Shown one piece after another: positions 8,959 through 18,778 of a stretch of 64,000 nucleotides of DNA (position 1 is its first letter; each line of letters starts with the position of its first letter). The notes below the pieces were generated by a model. It made no database searches and was not told the origin of the DNA. It saw only the letters and a list, made by a program, of their open reading frames with translations. A program made the translations under genes and the position numbers. This stretch comes from Polyangiaceae bacterium (GTDB lineage Bacteria; Myxococcota_A; Polyangia; Polyangiales; Polyangiaceae), in assembly GCA_015075635.1 (NCBI GenBank), contig JABTUA010000001.1, positions 1,240,001 through 1,304,000 of the forward strand, read 5' to 3'.

Positions 8959-10410
8959 ATGTGCGGAGTATTCGGCATCTACGGCCACCCCGAGGCGGCC
9001 AATCTGACCTACCTCGGGTTGCACGCCCTGCAGCACCGCGGCCAGGAGTCCGCGGGCCTCGTAGCCAGCGACGGCCAGCAGCTCTTCTTGCACCGCGGGA
9101 TGGGACACGTCATCGACGTCTTCCCGCCAGAGCAGATCGCGCGCCTGAAGGGGACCAGCGCCATCGGGCACGTCCGCTACTCGACGGCGGGAGGCTCGTT
9201 CTTGAAGAACGCGCAGCCGCTGGCCATCGACTACTCGCGCGGCTCTCTGGCCGTCGCTCACAACGGCAACCTGACCAACGCGGAAGCGCTCCGAGAGAAG
9301 CTCGAGGAGCGCGGGTCCATCTTCCAGAGCGTCAGCGACACCGAGGTCATCGTCCACCTGATGGCGATGAGCAAGGCGCGACAGCTCGAAGAGCGCATCG
9401 CCGACGCTCTGCGACAGGTCGAAGGCGCCTACTCGCTCTTGTTCCTGACGGAGCAGACCATGATCGCGGTTCGAGACCCGATGGGGATTCGGCCGCTCTG
9501 CCTCGGCGTGCTCCCCGGCAAACCCGACGCCTACGTCGTGGCCAGCGAACCCACCAGCTTCGATCTGATCGACGCGGAGTTCGTGCGGGACATCGAGCCG
9601 GGCGAGATGCTGGTGGTCGACCAACGCGGCCTCACGAGCTCGCGACCGTTCGAGAGCGTCCGGCGCCAATCGTGCATCTTCGAGTACGTCTACTTCGCGC
9701 GGCCCGACTCCAGCATCGACGGGATCAGCGTGTACGAAGCTCGGAAGAACCTGGGGCGGGCCTTGGCCCGCGAGCACGCCGTGGTCGCCGACGTGGTGAT
9801 CCCGGTGCCGGACTCCGGCGTCCCGGCCACCATCGGCTACGCGGAGGAGAGCCACCTCGCCTTCGAGATGGGCCTGGTGCGCAGCCACTACGTGGGCCGG
9901 ACCTTCATCGAGCCCCAGCAGAGCATCCGCCACTTCGGCGTGCGCCTGAAGCTGAACCCGATCAGCGACACCTTGCGCGGCAAGCGGGTGGTGGTCGTGG
10001 ACGACAGCATCGTGCGCGGGACCACCAGCCGCAAGATCGTCAAGATGCTGCGTGACGCCGGCGCCCGCGAGGTGCACATGCGCATCTCCAGCCCGCCCAC
10101 CGCCTGGCCCTGCTACTACGGCATCGACACGCCGACGCGCGGCGAGCTCATCGCTTCGAGCCACAGCGTCGAGGAGATCAACCAGTACATCACGAGCGAC
10201 AGCCTCGCGTACCTGTCGCTCCCCGCCATGCTCGAGGCGGTCACCTCCGCGCGACCGCGGCAGACGGGCAACGGCTCCTCGCGCAGCCTGCCTGTCGTGG
10301 CGACCCGGCCCGACCAGGGGTCCTTCTGCCATGCTTGCTGGAGCGGCGAGTACCCCATCGAGTTCACCCCCCACCCGCGCCAGCGCCAGGTCCGGCTGCT
10401 GGAGAGGTGA
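8959..10410 (+). CDS. purF: Amidophosphoribosyltransferase
   Basis: 483 residues. Catalyses the first committed step of purine synthesis (PRPP plus glutamine to 5-phosphoribosylamine). The start MCGVFGIYG places the Ntn nucleophile Cys at position 2 directly after the initiator Met, so no propeptide is needed, unlike Bacillus Pur[14 protein letters not shown] and [11 protein letters not shown] are the glutaminase segments; [18 protein letters not shown] is the PRPP loop. Four cysteines at the positions that bind the 4Fe-4S cluster in the Bacillus enzyme are kept ([21 protein letters not shown] near the end), so a cluster is expected. The HMG-CoA lyase gene follows at once. Confidence 0.97.
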   Translation: MCGVFGIYGHPEAANLTYLGLHALQHRGQESAGLVASDGQQLFLHRGMGHVIDVFPPEQIARLKGTSAIGHVRYSTAGGSFLKNAQPLAIDYSRGSLAVAHNGNLTNAEALREKLEERGSIFQSVSDTEVIVHLMAMSKARQLEERIADALRQVEGAYSLLFLTEQTMIAVRDPMGIRPLCLGVLPGKPDAYVVASEPTSFDLIDAEFVRDIEPGEMLVVDQRGLTSSRPFESVRRQSCIFEYVYFARPDSSIDGISVYEARKNLGRALAREHAVVADVVIPVPDSGVPATIGYAEESHLAFEMGLVRSHYVGRTFIEPQQSIRHFGVRLKLNPISDTLRGKRVVVVDDSIVRGTTSRKIVKMLRDAGAREVHMRISSPPTAWPCYYGIDTPTRGELIASSHSVEEINQYITSDSLAYLSLPAMLEAVTSARPRQTGNGSSRSLPVVATRPDQGSFCHACWSGEYPIEFTPHPRQRQVRLLER

Positions 10411-10421
10411 GCAGAGAGTCG

Positions 10422-11336
10422 ATGTTCCAGAGCCTCCCGGACATAGTCTCCATCTACGAGGTCTCGCCGCGAGACGGGCTGCAGAACGAGGCCACACCCA
10501 TCCCGCTCGCCGCCAAGCAGCGGCTGGTCGAGGCGCTGCTCGGCTCGGGGCTCACGCGCCTGGAGCTGACGAGCTTCGTGTCGCCGCGCTGGGTGCCGCA
10601 GCTAGCCGACGCGGACGAGCTGGTTCGGAGCGTAAGCGCGAAGGAAGGAGTCACCCTGAGCGCCTTGTGTCCGAACGCCAAGGGCTTCGAGCGCGCGAAG
10701 GCTGTGGGCCTGCACGAGATCGCCGTGTTCATGTCGGCCAGCGAGACCCACAACAAGAAGAACACCAACAAGACGCTGGACCAGTCCCTCGACACGTTCT
10801 CTGAGGTGGTGCCGCCGGCGCTGGAGGCCGGCATGCGCGTTCGCGCGTACGTCTCCACGGTCTGGGGCTGCCCCTACGAAGGCGAGGTGGACCCGAAGCG
10901 CTCGCTCGCCATCACGAAGCGCCTGCTCGAGCTCGGCTGCTACCAGGTGTCGCTGGGTGACACGATCGGCGTTGGCACCCCGCTCCAGACGCGGAAGCTC
11001 GTCGAGATGTTCCTGGCGGAGCTCCCCGCGGACAAGGTCGCGCTCCACCTCCACGACACGCGGGGCACGGCGCTGGCCAACGCGCTGGTCGGGCTCGAGC
11101 TCGGCGTTCGCGACTTCGACGCCTCGGTCGCGGGCCTGGGGGGCTGCCCCTACGCACCCGGCGCCGCAGGCAACCTCGCCACCGAGGATCTGGTCTTCAT
11201 GCTCCACGGCATGGGCATCGCCACCGGCATCGACCTCGACGCGCTGATCGAGGCCGGGCGCGTCGCGGAGGCCGTCACCGGCCGGCGCTTGCCCGGCAAG
11301 GTGCACCAGGCCGGGCCGTTCCGGCTGCGAACCTGA
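10422..11336 (+). CDS. mvaB: Hydroxymethylglutaryl-CoA lyase
   Basis: 304 residues. Cleaves HMG-CoA to acetoacetate and acetyl-CoA in leucine breakdown. The TIM-barrel start EVSPRDGLQNE carries the metal-binding Asp; LHLHDTRGTALAN gives the metal His pair; VAGLGGCPYAPGAAGN is the family signature with the catalytic Cys. An in-frame GTG at 10407 overlaps the purF stop (GTGA); the ATG at 10422 with AGAGAG in front is preferred. Either way it is in one unit with purF. Right edge of this unit is convergent junction 2. Confidence 0.94.
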   Translation: MFQSLPDIVSIYEVSPRDGLQNEATPIPLAAKQRLVEALLGSGLTRLELTSFVSPRWVPQLADADELVRSVSAKEGVTLSALCPNAKGFERAKAVGLHEIAVFMSASETHNKKNTNKTLDQSLDTFSEVVPPALEAGMRVRAYVSTVWGCPYEGEVDPKRSLAITKRLLELGCYQVSLGDTIGVGTPLQTRKLVEMFLAELPADKVALHLHDTRGTALANALVGLELGVRDFDASVAGLGGCPYAPGAAGNLATEDLVFMLHGMGIATGIDLDALIEAGRVAEAVTGRRLPGKVHQAGPFRLRT

Positions 11337-11358
11337 GAGCTTCCGACCCCCAGACTTT

Positions 11359-11525
11359 GCGCCACGGACGCCACGGCGCCACGGACGCCACGCAGAGAAT
11401 TCAGTTTGTGACGTGGCTCGAAGGGTCTGTGCGCAGGCCGGAGCTCGCTTCGCTGGCGACGTCGGCGTGCCCAAGATTTCTTCGCCACGGACGCCACGGA
11501 CGCCACGAGCGCCACGGACGCCACG
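11359..11525 (+). repeat. Two GCCACG arrays joined by a dispersed repeat unit (left side, junction 2)
   Basis: Arrays at 11359-11392 and 11483-11525 (GCCACGGACGCCACGG type) read GCCACG on the strand of the preceding gene. The bases between them and after them (GAATTTCAGTTCGTGTCGTGG, 11530-11552; CTTCGCTGGCGACGTCGG, 11448-11465) are the reverse complement of the linker units in the repeat at 5358-5778, with scattered changes. So the same compound element sits here in inverted orientation. Confidence 0.85.
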
Positions 11526-11627
11526 CAGAGAATTTCAGTTCGTGTCGTGGCTCGACGGCCCGTGAGCACGGGGCACATGATTGGCCACATCTCTGCCAGT
11601 GCCGCCGCCGATCGGGAGCGAACCGCC

Positions 11628-11680
11628 AGGACGCCAGAGAGAACGCCAAGCTCGCCCAGGAAGAAGGAACCTCGGAGAAG
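11628..11680 (+). repeat. Degenerate array of CGCCAG/CGCCAAG units
   Basis: CGCCAGGACGCCAGAGAGAACG then CGCCAAG and AGGAAGAAGG resemble a decayed GCCACG array: the same 9-nt spacing with C to A/G changes. The surrounding 11560-11800 shows no gene with normal codon bias. GTCGGCGACGTCGGCGTGG at about 11687 matches the dispersed unit at 11455. Confidence 0.5.
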
Positions 11681-11802
11681 CATCCGTCGGCGACGTCGGC
11701 GTGGCTAACGGCGCAAGATCCTCATCTCCTACCAACATCGCGTGCGCCAGCCGGAAGGTGCTGGCCTCGGCTGAACGTCTCGGGACACGAAAGAATGGAA
11801 AT

Positions 11803-11835
11803 CGTGGCGTCGTGGCGCTCGTGGCGTCGCGGCGC
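11803..11835 (-). repeat. Inverted GCCACG array (right side, junction 2)
   Basis: CGTGGCGTCGTGGCGCTCG and two more units, followed by GCGCAAATTCTCG. It reads GCCACG on the minus strand, the sense of the porin gene that ends at 11878. The upstream GAACGTCTCGGGACA repeats the flank seen near 5150 in inverted form. Confidence 0.8.
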
Positions 11836-11877
11836 AAATTCTCGTCTCCCGGCGCGTGGAGTCGGGCGGAGCGAGAA

Positions 11878-13173
11878 TCAATTCGTCGTCACGACCACGC
11901 CCAGCGTCGTCGTGAAGAGCTTGCTCGAGCCGTCGCGGACCTTCTCGCGGAAGATCTCCTCGTCGGGTTCCCCTTTCAGCACGAAGTCACCGCGGTTCTC
12001 CAGGCGCAGGATCAAGTTCTCGGTCGGGCGCGCCTCGACGGTGAGCGTCGCGCTGGCGAGCTCGGTCTTGTCGAGGAGCGCACCGCCCGGCAGCGTGTAG
12101 CTCAAGGCGCGGCCGTCCGGATCGGCCAGGTATTCGCCGCGCACGGCGACCGCCCAGGTCTCGTTCAGCTGCATGCGGGCGAAGAGCGCCGCGCCGTACC
12201 ACTTTTGGGCCTCCGGCTTGGCCTCGATGCTGGTGTCGTCCGGGCGTACGCCCTCCACGCCGTAGTCGGCGTTCAGCGCGATGGCCAACGTCTCCAGCGG
12301 CTGCACGGTCAGCGTCAGGTCGATCAGGTGGCGCCAGGAGTCGAAGTCGTTGGCGCCGCCGCGATCGACCACGTGCGTCTGCGCCGGCGCGCCGGCTTTT
12401 GCCGCGCAGGTGCCCGCGTCCGGGTCATAGGCCGTGCCGCTGGTGCAGGCGACCTCGGTGGAGTCCGTCTGCTCCGGGCCGCCGATCCAGGCCAGGCTCG
12501 CCGCGAACGAATCGCTCGGGTTCACGCTCAGGCCCAGGCCGAAGGTCTTGCCGACGTTGTTGTCGAAGGAGCGGTTCGTGCCATTGGCGACCATGGTCGT
12601 GAGCGTGAGCTCCGGCACCAGCTCCGCGGTGACGCGCAGGCCCGTGTGGAACAGCGGCTGCGCGAACGAATCCAAGAGACCGCGCGTGTAGTTGAAGTTG
12701 TCCTGGCTCTCCGCGACCTCCGAGCCGACGAAGGTGTCGAACTTGCCCAGCTCGAGCGTGACCGAGCCGGAGCCCGGCTTCCACGCCACGTAGGCCTGCT
12801 TCACGTACTCGAGCCCCGTGCCGGCGTCGGCGCTGGCGTGCAGGCGCGCGGTCGGGCCCAAACGCAAGCTCAGCACGCCGCCCACCGGCTCCGGCGAGAA
12901 CGCTGCGTCGAGGCCCACCCAGGAGAGCGCGAAGCCCTGCGCGCCGTCGAAGGAACGCGTCGGCGGCTGGTAGGTCGCCGGCTTGGGGAACGCCCAGTTC
13001 GCGTTCGCGTAGGCGTCGGCGAACGCCCTGAGCTGCACCGCTTCGTACCAGGGCTCCGCCGGGGGCGGCGGCTCCGGAACCGAAGCCTGCGCCGCGCCGC
13101 CGCGCGCCAAGAGGAGCGCTGCCAGCCCCACCAAACCACCCAGCGAGCGCCCCGACATTCGATGCTGCGCCAT
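11878..13173 (-). CDS. Outer-membrane beta-barrel (porin-2/OmpL-like) protein
   Basis: 431 residues with a cleavable signal peptide (GLVGLAALLLARGGAAQA). The mature part is rich in alternating hydrophobic/aromatic strands (AFADAYANANWAF at the start, LELGKFDTFVGSEVAESQDNFNYTRG, LFHTGLRVTAELVPELTLTTMVANG, FVLKGEPDEE near the end), the pattern of the putative beta-barrel porin-2 family. The phrase GKFDTxxGxE is typical of that family. Probably a channel of unknown selectivity in the outer membrane. The ATG at 13173 has GGAGGAG directly in front. It lies 119 bp downstream of pilT and has an inverted repeat (13204-13233) in that gap, so it may have its own promoter. Confidence 0.85.
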   Translation of the reverse strand: MAQHRMSGRSLGGLVGLAALLLARGGAAQASVPEPPPPAEPWYEAVQLRAFADAYANANWAFPKPATYQPPTRSFDGAQGFALSWVGLDAAFSPEPVGGVLSLRLGPTARLHASADAGTGLEYVKQAYVAWKPGSGSVTLELGKFDTFVGSEVAESQDNFNYTRGLLDSFAQPLFHTGLRVTAELVPELTLTTMVANGTNRSFDNNVGKTFGLGLSVNPSDSFAASLAWIGGPEQTDSTEVACTSGTAYDPDAGTCAAKAGAPAQTHVVDRGGANDFDSWRHLIDLTLTVQPLETLAIALNADYGVEGVRPDDTSIEAKPEAQKWYGAALFARMQLNETWAVAVRGEYLADPDGRALSYTLPGGALLDKTELASATLTVEARPTENLILRLENRGDFVLKGEPDEEIFREKVRDGSSKLFTTTLGVVVTTN

Positions 13174-13203
13174 GCTCCTCCGTTTCGACGGGCGTTTCCT
13201 ACC

Positions 13204-13233
13204 AGCTTTTGCCTGAGCGATGGGCAAAAAGCT
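13204..13233 (-). promoter_or_regulatory. Inverted repeat between pilT and the porin gene
   Basis: AGCTTTTGCC, an 8-nt loop, then GGGCAAAAAGCT: a stem of about 10 bp with one bulge. It is 30 bp upstream of the porin ATG and 60 bp past the pilT stop. No T-run follows on the minus strand, so it is either a weak terminator for pilT or an operator or leader hairpin of the porin gene. Confidence 0.4.
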
Positions 13234-13292
13234 CCCGCGCCCGCCGGGGGTGCCGAGAAAATCCCGCTCGGTTCGGGCGGCGCCCGAGGTTT

Positions 13293-14417
<1,125 letters not shown>

Positions 14418-14428
14418 CGTCGTCCTTC

Positions 14429-16135
14429 TCAGTCCGCCATCGTGACGCGGAGCACTTCTTCAGGAGTGGTCATCCCCTCGATCACCTTGCTGATGCCGGC
14501 CATGCGCAGGCTCACCATGCCGCGCTTGATGGCGCCCACCTTGAGCTCGGTGGTGGACGCGCCTTGCAGCACCATCTCCTTGAGCTCGTCGCGGAAGCGC
14601 ATGACCTCGTAGAGCGCGATGCGGCCCTTGTAGCCCGTGCTGTTGCAGGTGTTGCACCCGCGTCCCTTCATGACGCGCACGCCCTTGTCCATCTGCTCCT
14701 CGGTGACGCCCATGTCGATCAACGTCTGCGGGTCCGTCGGCACCTCGTATTTGCAGTCGACGCAGACCTTGCGGGCAAGACGCTGGGCCAACACCAGGTT
14801 GACGCTGGCCGTGATCAGGAACGGCTCGACGCCCATGTTGAGGAGGCGGCTGATGGTCGCGGGGGCGTCGTTGGTGTGCAGAGTCGAGAGCACCAAGTGG
14901 CCCGTGAGCGCGGCTTTGACCGCGATTTCCGCGGTCTCGAAGTCACGGATCTCGCCGACCATGATGATGTCCGGATCCTGGCGCAAGAACGCGCGCAGGC
15001 TCATGGCGAAGTTCAGCCCGATCTCGTCGTGCATCTGCACTTGGTTGATGCCGTGGAGGTTGTACTCGACGGGATCTTCCGCCGTGGAGATGTTCACTCC
15101 GGGCTTGTTCAGATCCGAGAGCGCCGAGTACAGCGTGGTCGTCTTGCCGGACCCCGTGGGGCCCGTCACCAGCACCATGCCCCAGGGCTGGTTGATGGCC
15201 CAGGCGAAGTCTTCGAGCGGGGCCGCGTCGAAGCCCAGCTTGGTCATGTCCAGCTGGAGGTTCCCCTTGTCGAGCAGGCGGAGGACGACCTTCTCGCCCC
15301 ACATCGTCGGCAACACGGAGACGCGGAAATCCATCTCGCGGCCCTTGCCGAGCTTGAGCTTGATGCGCCCGTCTTGGGGCAGGCGACGCTCGGCGATGTC
15401 GAGCTGGCTCATGATCTTCAGGCGGCTCACCAGCGCGTTCTTGAGCTTGAGCGGCGGGCTCATCTCTTCGTGGAGCACGCCGTCGATGCGGTAGCGCACG
15501 CGCAGCCGCTTCTCGTAGGGCTCGACGTGGATGTCGCTGGCGCCCTTGCGGATGGCGTTCAAGAGCAGGACGTTGACCAGGCGCACGACCGGCGCGTCGG
15601 CGCTCTGCTTCTCGAGCTCGAGCGCGTTGACGTCCTCCTCGTCCGCGGAGAAGTCGATGTCCGTCTCGTCGAGCGAGAAATCGGTCATCAGCTCTTCGTA
15701 CGAAGGGCCGGCGTTGTAGTAGCGCTCGATGGCGTTGGCGACCGCCGTCTCGCTCGCGACGACGGGCTCGACGTTGTAGTTGGTGAGGAACTTGATGTCG
15801 TCGATTGCGTGCAGGTTGGTCGGGTCCGCCATCGCGACGATCAGCGACTGGCCCGAGCGCGAGACGGGGATGATCTTGTGCTTTTCGCAGACGTCCCGGC
15901 TGACGAGCTTGATGATCTCGTTGTCGATCTCGTATTCGTCGAGGTTGATCGCGGGCAGTCGGTACTGGGCGCTCAGGAAGTTCGTGATCTCGCCGTCGGA
16001 GATGAAGCCGAGCTTCTGCAGCGTGTAGCCGAGGTTCTGGCCGGACTGTCGCTGTTCGTCCTGGGCGCGTCGGAGTTGCTGGAGGCTGATGAGCTTCTCG
16101 CGAACCAGCAGCTCTCCCAGTCGTGTCGTGCTCAT
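14429..16135 (-). CDS. pilB: Type IV pilus assembly ATPase PilB
   Basis: 568 residues, close to the usual length. Drives pilus extension. An N-terminal MshEN-type domain (about 1-150: LGELLVREKLISLQQLRRAQ, LGFISDGEITNFLS), which binds cyclic di-GMP in related ATPases, is followed by an acidic linker (DFSLDETDIDFSADEED). The ATPase domain has SDIHVEPYEKRLRVRYRIDG, Walker A GPTGSGKTTT, DPDIIMVGEIRDFET and STLHTNDAPA. A zinc-binding tetracysteine (CVDC and CNTC) is present. The ATG at 16135 gives the family N-terminus; the upstream extension is not coding-like. It is divergent from the FHA gene. Confidence 0.97.
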   Translation of the reverse strand: MSTTRLGELLVREKLISLQQLRRAQDEQRQSGQNLGYTLQKLGFISDGEITNFLSAQYRLPAINLDEYEIDNEIIKLVSRDVCEKHKIIPVSRSGQSLIVAMADPTNLHAIDDIKFLTNYNVEPVVASETAVANAIERYYNAGPSYEELMTDFSLDETDIDFSADEEDVNALELEKQSADAPVVRLVNVLLLNAIRKGASDIHVEPYEKRLRVRYRIDGVLHEEMSPPLKLKNALVSRLKIMSQLDIAERRLPQDGRIKLKLGKGREMDFRVSVLPTMWGEKVVLRLLDKGNLQLDMTKLGFDAAPLEDFAWAINQPWGMVLVTGPTGSGKTTTLYSALSDLNKPGVNISTAEDPVEYNLHGINQVQMHDEIGLNFAMSLRAFLRQDPDIIMVGEIRDFETAEIAVKAALTGHLVLSTLHTNDAPATISRLLNMGVEPFLITASVNLVLAQRLARKVCVDCKYEVPTDPQTLIDMGVTEEQMDKGVRVMKGRGCNTCNSTGYKGRIALYEVMRFRDELKEMVLQGASTTELKVGAIKRGMVSLRMAGISKVIEGMTTPEEVLRVTMAD

Positions 16136-16291
16136 TGTCGGGTGCGTCTCCTCGGGGCTCGTTTCGGAGTCGAGCAAGCTTACCAGGATTCGCCCCAGCA
16201 AAAAGCACCAGATGTTCCGGACTTTCCCCGAGGCGGCACCGACACGAGCCTTGAAACCGAGGCGGGATTGCCGGAGAACGACGGGAGCCGG

Positions 16292-17443
16292 ATGGGTTTC
16301 TTCTCGAAGGTAGGTGAGCTCTTCGCCGGGCGGCGACGCGCGGGGCTCGCGCGCGCGCGCCGCCTCGAGGCGACGGGCGCACTGGAGGAGGCGACGGCCT
16401 CGTACGTCGAGCTCGACGAGCGGGAGGAAGCGGTGCGCGTGCTACTGCTCCGAGCGGAAGCGGCGCTGGACGTCGAGCGGCGGCGGCTCCTGTTGGGACA
16501 AGCAGCGGCCCTGGCGAGCGGCGAGCAGGCCAGAGAGGTCGAGGCGAAGCGCGCGCGCCTCACGCTCGACCTGATCGAGTCGAGCGCCTACGCGCCGAGT
16601 CGAGCCGAGCTCCAAGCGCTCGCCGCCCGGCTCGAACAGGTCGGGGAAGCCGGGCTCGCCGCGGAGGTGTACGCGCGGGTCGGTGATCGCGAGGCAGAGG
16701 CCCGCATGCTGGTCGAAGCCGGCGCCATCGACAGACTCGAGGCGGTGCTCGACTCCGAGCAGGCCCGCGAGCGCGCGGAACGCGAGCGCCTCGCGCTGCA
16801 CACCCGGGTCGGGGACCTGGCGTTGAGCGGCGCGCGCCGCGAGGCGCTGGCGGTCGGAGGTGACCTACGAGAACCCGACGCTCGGGTCGCCGACCTGCTG
16901 AAGTCCATCCAGCTACGCCGGATCTCGCTGCCACGCGTGCGCCTCTCGCTCGGAGGCGAGACCCTCGACGTGATCTTCGGCGACGAGGTCACCCTCGGGC
17001 GTGCCGAGGCCACGCTGGTGATCGCTTCGCCGGCGGTGAGCCGGACGCACCTCTCGATCCGGCGCAGCCCGGAGGGGCCGGAGGCCGTGGATCTCGGCTC
17101 GCGCAACGGCACGCTGCTCGCCGGTGCACGGCTCGGCGCGCCCGTGCGCGTGGGACCGGGCCTCGAGCTCGAGCTGGGTGGTGAGGTGCGCGTAGAGCTC
17201 ACCCCCTGGCAAAACGGCGGCGTGCGCATCGCCTATGCCTCGGAGGTGGTGCACGCGCCGCTCGGGACGCTCGAGCTCGACGGCTGGAAGCTCTCGGCGG
17301 CCGACGACGGCTGGCTGGAGCTCGAGCTGGGTGCGCCCGCTCTGCTCGACGCGCTGGCGGTCCACGGGGTGATCCAGCTCTTGCGTGGCGATCGACTGCG
17401 GCGCAGCGTCGACGGTCCCGTGCTGCTCGAGGTCGTCGAGTGA
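16292..17443 (+). CDS. FHA-domain protein with helical N-terminal region
   Basis: 383 residues. The first 210 residues are Ala/Glu/Arg-rich helices resembling TPR or HEAT-like repeats (ASYVELDEREEAVRVLLLRA). A FHA domain follows (about 220-300) with GRAEATLVIASPAVSRTHLSI and DLGSRNGTLL: the conserved Gly-Arg, Ser-x-x-His and Asn-Gly that bind phosphothreonine. A C-terminal extension of about 80 residues is unassigned. Its stop overlaps the start of a kinase gene by 4 bp (GTGA), so a functional pair, FHA reader and kinase, is likely. The start ATG at 16292 gives MGFFSKVGELF. Confidence 0.88.
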   Translation: MGFFSKVGELFAGRRRAGLARARRLEATGALEEATASYVELDEREEAVRVLLLRAEAALDVERRRLLLGQAAALASGEQAREVEAKRARLTLDLIESSAYAPSRAELQALAARLEQVGEAGLAAEVYARVGDREAEARMLVEAGAIDRLEAVLDSEQARERAERERLALHTRVGDLALSGARREALAVGGDLREPDARVADLLKSIQLRRISLPRVRLSLGGETLDVIFGDEVTLGRAEATLVIASPAVSRTHLSIRRSPEGPEAVDLGSRNGTLLAGARLGAPVRVGPGLELELGGEVRVELTPWQNGGVRIAYASEVVHAPLGTLELDGWKLSAADDGWLELELGAPALLDALAVHGVIQLLRGDRLRRSVDGPVLLEVVE

Positions 17444-18651
17444 GCCTCTGGCAGCGTCTCAAGCGACGGCTCGGCGGAGCGCCCGAGCCAGCGGAGCACG
17501 CGCCACCAAGCGTCGAAGCGGCGCCGGCGCCGGCGCCACGGGTCGAGGCCGAGCTCCCCCCGCTCGCCGCGCTCGCCCGCGGCGACCAGGTCGAGGAGCG
17601 CGTCGCGCTCGGCGAGCTCGAGCGGGCGCGGGGCACGAGCGGCGAGCGAGCGGCGCTCGGGTTCGTGGAGGCAGCCGCCCAAGCCGGGCTCGCGACGGAG
17701 AGCTTGCGCACGCGAGCCGCGGAGCTCCTCCTTTCGCGCGGCGAGCCCGGGCGGGCGCTCGCGCTCCTCGGCGGCGCGAGCTCCGCGGCGGCGTTGCTGC
17801 TCGCGGCCGACGCCAGCGCGGAGACGGGTGAGGTGGCGCGAGCGCTCACGCTGGTGGAGCGAGTCCTGGCCCGCGACATCGACACCCCCGGGGCACGCGA
17901 GCGCCACGAGCGCTGGCGGCGCGCGCTCGGCGGCAGGACGCCGGCCCTGCGCTCGGCGCTCGCCGAGCCGACGCTGCTTCGGGCCGAGGCTCCCGAGACC
18001 TCGCTGCGCATCGTCGCCGAGGCGGGGCGCGGCGGCGCCGGCACGGTGTTCGAGGCCATCGACGACGCGCTGGGCCGGCGCGTCGCCCTCAAGATCTACC
18101 ATCAGCCGGAGCGCGAGCGGGACAAGCTCGCGCGCGAAGCGCGGACGGCGGTTCGGCTCGCGGGCGCCGGCGTGGTGCGCGTCTTCGACGTGGATCTCGC
18201 GCGCGGCCTCCTGGTGATGGAGTGGCTCGCGGAGGGATCGCTCAAACAGCGCATCGCCGCCGGCGACGCGGCGTACCTCTCCCCGATCGAACGCTGGCTC
18301 ACGCCGCTGGTGCGCGCGCTCGGGCGCGTGCACGCCGCGGGGCTCGTGCACGCCGACTTGAAGCCCGCCAACGTGATGTTTCGCCAGCCCGACGAGCCCG
18401 TGCTTTCCGACTTCGGGCTGGCGCACCGCGCAGAGGAGGTGGTGGTCGGCGGCAGCGTCGGCTACATGAGCCCGGAGCGAGTCCGCGGTGGCAGCGTCGG
18501 GTTCGCGGAGGATCTGTACGGCATGGGTAGGCTGCTCGAGGACGTGCTCTCGGTGGTGGAGGCGGATGCCCGCTGGCGGAGCCTCGCCGACCGGCTGCTC
18601 ACCGCGGCGCCCGAGCTGGGCGATGCCCGAGCGCTGCTCGCGCTGCTCTGA
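17440..18651 (+). CDS. Hanks-type Ser/Thr kinase, HAD variant
   Basis: 403 residues with GTG start overlapping the FHA gene. Residues 1-190 are Ala/Glu-rich helical repeats similar in composition to the FHA partner. The kinase domain (about 190-403) has a glycine loop AGRGGAGTVFEA, VALKIYH lysine, catalytic loop HADLKPANVMF, DFGLA and a short activation loop GYMSPERV. The usual HRD arginine is Ala (HAD), which lessens dependence on activation-loop phosphorylation in other kinases. There is no transmembrane segment, so it is cytoplasmic. The domain is shorter than normal after the activation loop. Probably signals together with the FHA protein. Confidence 0.88.
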   Translation: MSLWQRLKRRLGGAPEPAEHAPPSVEAAPAPAPRVEAELPPLAALARGDQVEERVALGELERARGTSGERAALGFVEAAAQAGLATESLRTRAAELLLSRGEPGRALALLGGASSAAALLLAADASAETGEVARALTLVERVLARDIDTPGARERHERWRRALGGRTPALRSALAEPTLLRAEAPETSLRIVAEAGRGGAGTVFEAIDDALGRRVALKIYHQPERERDKLAREARTAVRLAGAGVVRVFDVDLARGLLVMEWLAEGSLKQRIAAGDAAYLSPIERWLTPLVRALGRVHAAGLVHADLKPANVMFRQPDEPVLSDFGLAHRAEEVVVGGSVGYMSPERVRGGSVGFAEDLYGMGRLLEDVLSVVEADARWRSLADRLLTAAPELGDARALLALL

Positions 18652-18692
18652 CGCCCTGGAGCCGTGGTAGAGAGCCGACTCGGCCGGGCGGC

Positions 18693-18720
18693 TTGACAGC
18701 CCCGGCCCAGCGCCAATACT
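18693..18720 (+). promoter_or_regulatory. Sigma-70-type promoter for the rhodanese-ThiF gene
   Basis: TTGACA (18693-18698), 16-bp spacer, AATACT (18715-18720). Predicted transcription start near 18727, leaving a leader of about 50 nt that holds an inverted repeat. Confidence 0.6.
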
Positions 18721-18733
18721 TCGTCCTGATAAT

Positions 18734-18756
18734 TGTCGCATCGGAATAGTGCGACA
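18734..18756 (+). promoter_or_regulatory. 7-bp dyad in the leader of the rhodanese-ThiF gene
   Basis: TGTCGCA and TGCGACA are perfect inverted arms separated by 9 nt, lying just after the predicted transcription start. The geometry fits a dimeric repressor site; a small RNA hairpin is the alternative. Confidence 0.45.
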
Positions 18757-18778
18757 TTTAGTGGAGTCCCCCGGAACC

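Noticed and set aside
14564..16291. Long open frame antisense to pilB continuing into the FHA gene
   Set aside because: pilB on the other strand has all family motifs; the antisense frame is open because of high GC. The FHA gene starts at 16292.
16136..16291. Sigma-54 promoter for pilB
   Set aside because: TGGTGC and TTGC are visible on the minus strand but GG and GC are 8 bp apart rather than 10.
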